Assembly (NCBI RefSeq): GCF_014323605.1 | Contig: NZ_SCMB01000003.1 | Location: forward strand, 207,693-271,692 | From: Lactobacillus kimbladii | GTDB taxonomy: Bacteria > Bacillota > Bacilli > Lactobacillales > Lactobacillaceae | Length of the DNA stretch: 64,000 nt | Direction of reading: 5' to 3' | Part shown: piece after piece, positions 58,162 to 64,000 of the stretch | Position numbering within the stretch: the first letter of the stretch is position 1 | How the letters are laid out: each line of letters starts with the position of its first letter | Translations under genes and position numbers: made by a program | Notes under the pieces: generated by a model | The model's database searches: none | Told to the model about the DNA's origin: nothing | What the model saw: only the letters and a program-made list of their open reading frames with translations

Positions 58162-59487
58162 CTACTTTTTATCAGACTTGTTTTCGTCTTTTTTAGTCTT
58201 AGATTTAGAAACTTGTTTTGCGTTGTCAGCAACAATATTAATAGCCTTACGAACATTAATGTCATGTGAAAGCATATCATCAGTCAGAGTATTACGGACA
58301 GTTTTTTCATCCATGTTATATTCGCTAGCCAAGTTTTTTATTTCCTTGTCAATTTCTTCTTTGGTGGCTTTAATGTCCTCTTTTTGGACAATTGCCTCAA
58401 GTACTAGGTTAGTTTTAACTCTTTCTTCAGCTTCTTTACTAAATTGTGAACGTAATTGATCTTCTGTAGTATTAGTTATCTTGTAATATGTCTCAGGGCT
58501 AATACCTTGACGCTGCATATTTCCTAAATATTGATTCATTTGCGTATTGATATCTTCTTGAATCATAGCATCAGGAATTTTATCAATAGTAGCATTGGCA
58601 ACAGCACCTTCAATTGCCGCTTGTTCAATTTCGTCTTGTGCCGCTTCTTCCTTTTGCGCCTTTAAGTCCTTCTTGATCTTTTCTTTTAAATCATCAAGAG
58701 TTTCAACTGAGTCATCTACATCTTTAGCAAATTCATCATCTAATTTTGGCAACTGTTTTGATTTAACTTCGTGAACTTTAGTAGCAAAATGAGCTTCCTT
58801 ACCAGCTAAATCTTTTGCACCATAATCTTCTGGAAATGTTACAACTACATCTACTTCATCGCCAGCTTTGTGACCGATTAATTGATCCTCAAAACCAGGA
58901 ATAAATGTATTTGATCCTAATTCAAGAGAGTAGTCCTCTGCTGAACCGCCATCAAAAGCTTTACCGTCAACTGTTCCTTTATAATCAATGGTAACTGTAT
59001 CACCCTTAGCTGCTGCACTCTTCTTCAATACTAACTCGGCATTCTTTTCACGCTCTTCTTTTAGTTTAGCATCAATATCTTTAGCATATACTCGGGTATT
59101 TTGCTTAGGCACTTCAATTCCTTTATATTCGCCAAGTTTTACCTCAGGTTCAACAGTAACAGTGGCTTTCATTTGCCAATCTTTACCCTTTTCCATTGAA
59201 ACAGGTAAAATTTGTGGTTGACCTACAGCCGCAATATCAGCTTCTTTAAGTGCTGACTCATAGGCATCAGGTAAAACAATATTCAATGCATTTTCATACA
59301 ATGATTCTTCACCATAATATTGATCAAAAATCACGCGCGAAACATGTCCCTTTCTAAAGCCAGGAACGCGCAAACTGTTCTTTACCCTCCTAAATGCTTG
59401 ATCTAGCCCACGCTTTACATCAGTTTGGGGAATATCAAAAGTAAGTTCACCGGTAGTTTTATCGGTCTTATTCCATTTTACAGACAT
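58162..59487 (-). CDS. tig: Trigger factor
   Basis: 441 residues. Ribosome-bound chaperone and prolyl isomerase. The ribosome-binding loop [11 protein letters not shown] lies near 42, the FKBP-type domain at ~160-245 ([20 protein letters not shown]), and the long helical C-terminal arms after it; the last residues are Lys-rich. SD GGAGGTA. Monocistronic or read through into clpX. Confidence 0.97.
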   Translation of the reverse strand: MSVKWNKTDKTTGELTFDIPQTDVKRGLDQAFRRVKNSLRVPGFRKGHVSRVIFDQYYGEESLYENALNIVLPDAYESALKEADIAAVGQPQILPVSMEKGKDWQMKATVTVEPEVKLGEYKGIEVPKQNTRVYAKDIDAKLKEEREKNAELVLKKSAAAKGDTVTIDYKGTVDGKAFDGGSAEDYSLELGSNTFIPGFEDQLIGHKAGDEVDVVVTFPEDYGAKDLAGKEAHFATKVHEVKSKQLPKLDDEFAKDVDDSVETLDDLKEKIKKDLKAQKEEAAQDEIEQAAIEGAVANATIDKIPDAMIQEDINTQMNQYLGNMQRQGISPETYYKITNTTEDQLRSQFSKEAEERVKTNLVLEAIVQKEDIKATKEEIDKEIKNLASEYNMDEKTVRNTLTDDMLSHDINVRKAINIVADNAKQVSKSKTKKDENKSDKK

Positions 59488-59575
59488 TAATTAAATACCT
59501 CCAATGTCAAGTTAAATTGCATCTTTACACACTAAATTATCTTACATTAAACGGTCGCAAAAAACAAACTTAGGC

Positions 59576-59613
59576 AAAAAAAGATGTACTTCTATGAAGA
59601 AGTACATCTTTTT
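59576..59613 (-). terminator. Terminator of tuf
   Basis: GATGTACTTC pairs perfectly with GAAGTACATC around TATGAA, with A and T tracts on either side. Confidence 0.93.
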
Positions 59614-59630
59614 AAACTGTTTTTAACGAA

Positions 59631-60821
59631 CTAGTCAAGAATTTCAGTAACTTGACCAGCACCAACAGTACGACCACCTTCACGGATAGTGAACTTAGTA
59701 CCCTTTTCAATGGCTGCTGGTTTGATTAATTTAACAGTAAACTCTGTGTTATCGCCAGGCATAACCATTTCAGTACCCTCTGGTAATTCAATTTCACCAG
59801 TGATATCAGTAGTGTGGAAATAGAATTGTGGACGGTAGTCTGAGAAGAATGGGGTATGACGTCCGCCTTCCTCTTTCTTCAATACGTAAACTTGTCCTTT
59901 AAATTCGTGGTGAGTTTGAATTGAGCCAGGTGCAGCTAAAACTTGTCCACGAACAACTTGATCACGGTCGATACCACGAAGCAATACACCAACGTTATCT
60001 CCGGCTTCACCTAAGTCCAAAGTCTTGTGGAACATTTCCAAACCAGTAACAACTGATTTGAGAACTTTATCTACCAAGCCGACAATTTCAACTTCATCAC
60101 CAATCTTAACTGTACCACGATCAATACGACCAGAAGCAACAGTACCACGACCAGTAATAGTGAAGACATCTTCAACTGGCATCAAGAATGGCTTATCAGT
60201 TTGACGTTCAGGAGTTGGAATATATTCATCAACTGTGTCCATCAACTTCATGATAACTTCTTCTTGTTCCTTGTCACCTTGTAAAGCTTTTAATGCTGAA
60301 CCACGGATAACTGGAATATCATCACCTGGGTAATCGTATTCAGTTAACAAGTCACGAACTTCCATTTCAACTAAGTCGATCAGTTCTGGGTCGTCAACTA
60401 AATCAGTCTTGTTCAAGAAAACAACGATGTAGTTAACACCAACTTGACGAGCAAGTAAAATGTGTTCACGAGTTTGTGGCATAGGACCATCTGTTGCGGC
60501 AACAACTAAGATAGCTCCATCCATTTGGGCAGCACCGGTAATCATGTTCTTAATGTAGTCGGCGTGACCTGGGGCATCCATGTGGGCGTAGTGACGATTT
60601 TCAGTTTCGTACTCTACGTGAGCGGTATTGATAGTAATACCACGTTCCTTTTCCTCTGGGGCTGCATCGATTTCTGAATAATCTTCTGCTTTAGCCAAGC
60701 CCTTTTCTGATAAAACTTTAGTAATAGCCGCTGTTAAAGTGGTCTTACCATGGTCAACGTGACCGATAGTACCAATGTTTACGTGTGGCTTTGTTCTAAC
60801 GTAATGTTCTTTTTCTGCCAT
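59631..60821 (-). CDS. tuf: Elongation factor Tu
   Basis: 396 residues from ATG 60821, chosen because AGGAGG lies nine bases upstream. It brings aminoacyl-tRNA to the ribosome as a GTP complex. G1 is [15 protein letters not shown] near 19, G3 DAPGHADY near 81 and G4 NKTDLVDD near 137; domains 2 and 3 follow. It stands apart from rpsL-rpsG-fus, as usual in lactobacilli, with its own promoter and terminator. Confidence 0.98.
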   Translation of the reverse strand: MAEKEHYVRTKPHVNIGTIGHVDHGKTTLTAAITKVLSEKGLAKAEDYSEIDAAPEEKERGITINTAHVEYETENRHYAHMDAPGHADYIKNMITGAAQMDGAILVVAATDGPMPQTREHILLARQVGVNYIVVFLNKTDLVDDPELIDLVEMEVRDLLTEYDYPGDDIPVIRGSALKALQGDKEQEEVIMKLMDTVDEYIPTPERQTDKPFLMPVEDVFTITGRGTVASGRIDRGTVKIGDEVEIVGLVDKVLKSVVTGLEMFHKTLDLGEAGDNVGVLLRGIDRDQVVRGQVLAAPGSIQTHHEFKGQVYVLKKEEGGRHTPFFSDYRPQFYFHTTDITGEIELPEGTEMVMPGDNTEFTVKLIKPAAIEKGTKFTIREGGRTVGAGQVTEILD

Positions 60822-60962
60822 TAAAATGACCCTCCTGTAAATTTGCAAGAAGTCCGTTGAGTAAGTAACGGATAGTTCTCTGTTGAATATTGTACTACTT
60901 TCATTGGCAAATGCCTAGTATTTTAATGCATAGAGCCATGCCTAATGAAAACGTCCTTTGCT

Positions 60963-60990
60963 ATTATACTAAATACTTTGAAAAAGTAAA
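60963..60990 (-). promoter_or_regulatory. tuf promoter
   Basis: On the - strand TTTACT and a perfect TATAAT are separated by 16 bases, giving a leader of about 135 bases before the tuf start. Confidence 0.7.
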
Positions 60991-61006
60991 GGCATTTCAT
61001 CCAATT

Positions 61007-61843
61007 TTATTCGGATATATTATTATCGATTTTCTCAAACAGCTTTTGATTACTTCTACCATCGTGATTATCAATATAAGAAGCAATATCACTAGCAAAA
61101 CTGTCAGGATCATCAACATACTTATTTAGTTTAGGATAAAGACTGCCTAAAATCAAATTAACTTCGCCTAACACAGCTGGAAGTTGACTAGGCTGGTGGT
61201 AGTACCGTGAACCAATGCCAGAAACAACTTCACGATACACCGGCTCCTTTTCAAGTAAATTTATTTTTCGGGGAATAAATTCCTCTTCTTGCCCTAATAC
61301 CAGAACTTTAAATTTATTTTTTAGACCGAGCCTGAATAAATCTTCACATAAAACTAGTCGAACTGCGAAATTTAAACTCGGATCAATCAATAAACTCTGG
61401 GCAAAATTTTTAAAGTTAGATAAATCAAGTTTAAATAGCTGATCGTAGTCGTATTTTGTTGGTTTAGCTTTTTGCCTAAAAGTAACCATTATTTTCTGTT
61501 GAACTGTTGAGTTAACTGCTTCTACCGAATATGGCAATTCATAGTCAGTAATATTTTTAACTTCTAAAGCCTCAATTAAAAAATGATTTTCACTTAAAAT
61601 TTTACTATATTCAGCGAAAATTTCCGAATCAGTAAAAAGATCTTTTTCTTCTTTAATTAATTCATAGGCAGAATAGCTTTGCTTGTTCTTAAGATAGAAA
61701 TCGCATAAATTAAGAACAACTTCGTTACTGTGACCATCCCTTAAAGCTTCTTCAAGATTTTGAATAGCCTGAACCATATCGCCATTTGCTTCATTTCTTT
61801 TGGCCAGATTAATTAAATTTTTTTGACTCAGTGACGTCATCAT
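61007..61843 (-). CDS. Unknown helical-repeat protein coupled to RNase J2
   Basis: 278 residues. The first ~120 residues look like two or three TPR-type helical repeats (LAKRNEANGDMVQAIQNLEE, NEVVLNLCDFYLKNKQSYSA); the rest has no recognised domain but carries conserved-looking VLCEDLFRLGLKNKF and SLYPKLNKYVD. No signal or membrane segment. Its ATG overlaps the rnjB stop by four bases, so the two are translated together. The position, always between an RNA-decay enzyme and tuf, suggests a partner in RNA metabolism or translation, but that is inference. Confidence 0.72.
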   Translation of the reverse strand: MMTSLSQKNLINLAKRNEANGDMVQAIQNLEEALRDGHSNEVVLNLCDFYLKNKQSYSAYELIKEEKDLFTDSEIFAEYSKILSENHFLIEALEVKNITDYELPYSVEAVNSTVQQKIMVTFRQKAKPTKYDYDQLFKLDLSNFKNFAQSLLIDPSLNFAVRLVLCEDLFRLGLKNKFKVLVLGQEEEFIPRKINLLEKEPVYREVVSGIGSRYYHQPSQLPAVLGEVNLILGSLYPKLNKYVDDPDSFASDIASYIDNHDGRSNQKLFEKIDNNISE

Positions 61844-63624
61844 TTATCTTTCTTGATAATTCTTTGACCGGTTTTATTAACATCAACTGGGTGATGAATT
61901 TCCTTTTTTGGCGCATCATTTTTGCTATTTCTCTTTTGCATAGCCCGATGCCGGTTTTGGTTTACCTCCATTACTACTGGCAAAACTACTGGCCGTCTAT
62001 TTGTTTTGCGATAAAGAAACTTTTCTAAATCATTGCGCACATCTTGCTTAATCTCTGTCCAGTCAAATTTTTTGTGCTCAAAATTATTATTAATGGTCTT
62101 TTTAATCAGCTCAATGCTGTCGCGCATTAACTGCTGATTGGCCTTAATGTATACAAACCCTCTGCTGGTAACCTGCGGTTGAGCAACAATTTTTTTCTTG
62201 CGACGATCAATAGTAACTACTGCAATAAAGATGCCATCATCAGATAAAACCTCGCGATCGCGTAAAACAATATTGCCGACATCACCAATTCCGGAACCAT
62301 CAATCATTGTGTCCTCTCCGGGAACAGGATCCGTCAAATAAAGCCGTTTTTGATTAAAGTCATAGCTTAAGCAGTCACCATTTTTTGAAATAAAAATATC
62401 ATCTTTTTTGAGTCCTGCCCTAATTGCCAAATCTTTGTGAATTTCCAGTAATCGATATTCACCTATAACCGGAATTAAAAATTGTGGCTTTATAATGTCA
62501 ATAAGCAGTTGTAAATCACGACCCGTTGCATGTCCACTGGTATGTTTTGCTTTACCTAGTTGAATTACAGTACCACCTGCACGATAAACCATATCGCTAG
62601 TTTGAGCCACAATAGTCTCTACTGAATGAGAAGGCGTCGTAGCAATAAAAACCAGATCCCCCTTATGAATCGTAATCATACTGTGACGCTTTTTTGCCAT
62701 TTTTTGTAAAGAGTTTAAAGGCTCACCCATTTGACCGGTTTCAAGAATAACCGTTTTTTCATCAGGAGTTTCTTTTAAATCTTTAACACGCATCAACAAG
62801 CCTTTAGGAACATTCAAATAACCAAGATTCATGGCAGTACGGACTATTTTAGCCAAGTCTCTGCCCGTCAGCAAAATGCGTCTGCCAGTTTTATAAGCGG
62901 CATTTAAGACTTCCTGAATTCTAATCAGATTAGATGCTTTGGCAGCGACGATTACTCTGCCCTTGGCATTCCGAAAAACATTTGTTACATAGTCCCCAAT
63001 CTCCTGTTCGGCAACATTGGGCAAAGATGCCTCAGCATTTGAAGAGTCACTTAAAAGTGCTAAAACTTTCTTTTGTCCAATTTCTGCTAAGCGGTCTAAA
63101 TCCGTACGGTATTTAGGAGCCGCTGAGGGATCAAACTTAAAATCTCCAGTATAAACAACTTCTCCTGCAGGAGTATGTACATCTATTCCCAGTGAATCAG
63201 GAATAGAATGAGTGGTCGGGAAAAATGAAATATTGGCATTTTTAAAATCAATCTCTGTTTCAGCATCAATCACGTGGAAGAGACTGTTTTTACAGCGCTT
63301 ATTTTCCCTTTTAACTGTTATTTTTGCCAGTTCAATTGTAAGTTGTGACCCAAAAACAGGTATATCATACTTTCTTAAAATATAAGGCAAAGCTCCAATC
63401 GAATCAGCATGTCCGTGTGTTAAAAAGATGCCGACCACCTGATCACCATATTGCTCAAAAAAGTCTAGATCTGGAATAACCAGATCAATTCCAAACAATG
63501 TGCTGTCAGGATATTTAAGACCAGCATCAAGAACAAAAATTTCATCATTAACTTGAACAGCGAACATGTCTTTTCCTTGTTCACGAACGCCGCTCAAAAT
63601 CATAATTTTAACTTGATCAGTCAT
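61840..63624 (-). CDS. rnjB: Ribonuclease J2
   Basis: 594 residues. RNase J proteins are 5'-3' exonucleases and endonucleases in mRNA decay and rRNA maturation. The metallo-beta-lactamase motif, HGHEDH in J1, is HGHADS here, which has lost the last His; this degenerate motif marks J2, the weak partner that forms a complex with J1. Beta-CASP parts are YTGDFKFDPSAA and HTSGHATGRDLQLLI. The C-terminal extension is basic and longer than in Bacillus. SD AAAGGAA. Confidence 0.9.
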   Translation of the reverse strand: MTDQVKIMILSGVREQGKDMFAVQVNDEIFVLDAGLKYPDSTLFGIDLVIPDLDFFEQYGDQVVGIFLTHGHADSIGALPYILRKYDIPVFGSQLTIELAKITVKRENKRCKNSLFHVIDAETEIDFKNANISFFPTTHSIPDSLGIDVHTPAGEVVYTGDFKFDPSAAPKYRTDLDRLAEIGQKKVLALLSDSSNAEASLPNVAEQEIGDYVTNVFRNAKGRVIVAAKASNLIRIQEVLNAAYKTGRRILLTGRDLAKIVRTAMNLGYLNVPKGLLMRVKDLKETPDEKTVILETGQMGEPLNSLQKMAKKRHSMITIHKGDLVFIATTPSHSVETIVAQTSDMVYRAGGTVIQLGKAKHTSGHATGRDLQLLIDIIKPQFLIPVIGEYRLLEIHKDLAIRAGLKKDDIFISKNGDCLSYDFNQKRLYLTDPVPGEDTMIDGSGIGDVGNIVLRDREVLSDDGIFIAVVTIDRRKKKIVAQPQVTSRGFVYIKANQQLMRDSIELIKKTINNNFEHKKFDWTEIKQDVRNDLEKFLYRKTNRRPVVLPVVMEVNQNRHRAMQKRNSKNDAPKKEIHHPVDVNKTGQRIIKKDK

Positions 63625-63725
63625 TATATTTCCTTTTCTTTAATTTGCTATTCAGTTGTTATTTATGGATCATGTGATCACAACGTAAAAAGTATCTTTT
63701 TTTATTCTAGCATAAAAAGTTATTT

Positions 63726-63750
63726 TGACAAAAATAAAAAAGCCGATTCC
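63726..63750 (-). terminator. Half of a terminator cut by the IS element
   Basis: On the - strand GGAATCGGC followed by TTTTTTATTTTTG looks like the 3' arm and T tract of a terminator. Its 5' arm is missing; it should be on the far side of the IS element. Confidence 0.45.
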
Positions 63751-63751
63751 T

Positions 63752-64000
63752 TGAAGTTAACCCCTAGAATTGGACGTTAACATTAATTCATGTTTGCTAA
63801 GGCCGTATTCCGATATTCAATCGGGGTGCGGCCTTTTAGCGTGTGCCTGATTCTAGCTTGATTGTAGTATTTGATCCATTTTTCCATGGCCTCCTGCAGC
63901 GCCTTCTTAGTAGGATAGGTATAGGTGTAGTAGTCTAGCTCAACCTTCATGATGTGAAAGAGACTCTCGCAGGCCGCATTGTCGTGGCAGGTCGCCCGTC
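63752..64000 (-). mobile_element. IS3-family (IS150-group-like) insertion sequence, right part
   Basis: The element end begins TGAAGTTAACCCCTAGAATT, the TG...CCCC pattern of IS150-group terminal repeats, 31 bases from the transposase stop. The other end lies beyond the window. Base composition here is clearly higher in GC than the neighbouring chromosome. Confidence 0.8.
63783..64000 (-). CDS. IS3-family transposase OrfB, C-terminal 71 residues
   Basis: The readable part contains TCHDNAACESLFHIMKVEL, where Glu is the last residue of the DDE catalytic triad, then AMEKWIKYYNQARIRHTL and GRTPIEYR, both typical of the rve integrase core of IS3 elements. The protein continues past the window edge on its N-terminal side. 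It is intact as far as it can be read, ending AN-MN at a TAA. Confidence 0.9.
   Translation of the reverse strand, partial: RATCHDNAACESLFHIMKVELDYYTYTYPTKKALQEAMEKWIKYYNQARIRHTLKGRTPIEYRNTALANMN

Overview
The window is about 35% GC chromosomal DNA from a lactic acid bacterium, most likely a Lactobacillus of the acidophilus/gasseri/delbrueckii lineage. The evidence is the gene set and order (parE-parC, trmFO-xerC-hslV-hslU, cvfB-xerD-ribT-scpA-scpB-rluB, dnaE-pfkA-pyk, tig-clpX-ysxC), many TTG starts with strong AGGAGG ribosome binding sites, a fibronectin-binding-type RqcH next to carB, and a family II pyrophosphatase. No phage module, CRISPR array, tRNA or rRNA gene was recognised.

Region 1 (1-5980) holds the end of carB, a divergent rqcH/fbpA, a marR regulator, a degV lipid-binding protein, a Nudix hydrolase and a XerS-family tyrosine recombinase. 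Region 2 (5979-7328) is a gene-poor, very AT-rich island. It contains a site matching the Firmicutes XerCD dif consensus at 26 of 28 positions (6684-6711), a perfect 12-bp inverted repeat around a 6-bp centre (6268-6297) whose core resembles the streptococcal difSL core, a nested stem-loop, a 24-codon ORF with an ideal Shine-Dalgarno sequence, and a cre-like site. The dominant coding strand changes here: 4 of 6 genes to the left are on +, while nearly everything from 7.7 kb to 63.6 kb is on -. This is the pattern expected where two replichores meet, so the window appears to cross the replication terminus.

Region 3 (7.3-30.6 kb) holds an XRE regulator, ppaC, a LysR regulator, topoisomerase IV, plsY, and the long minus-strand series rbgA-rnhB-dprA-topA-trmFO-xerC-hslV-hslU-lacX-like. 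It continues with yozE/degV, cca and a TPR protein, plus divergent membrane-protein genes. Region 4 (30.6-46.7 kb) holds hup, der, rpsA, cmk, a LysM protein, an FMN-riboswitch-controlled ribU, the rluB/scpB/scpA/ribT/xerD/cvfB cluster, pyk-pfkA with a perfect cre upstream, and dnaE. Region 5 (46.7-63.7 kb) holds a 5'-nucleotidase-like protein, rpmF, an SDR, rnz, an OatA-like acyltransferase, obgE, uvrC, ysxC-clpX-tig, tuf, and an RNase J2 gene translationally coupled to an unknown helical-repeat protein. The window ends inside an IS3-family element (63752 onward) that appears to have split a transcription terminator.

Much of the content serves chromosome resolution and segregation: XerC, XerD, a third XerS-like recombinase, dif, topoisomerase IV, ScpA/ScpB and HU all lie within about 34 kb of the terminus. 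The most unusual combination is a XerS-type recombinase and a difSL-like palindrome beside a canonical XerCD dif in one genome.
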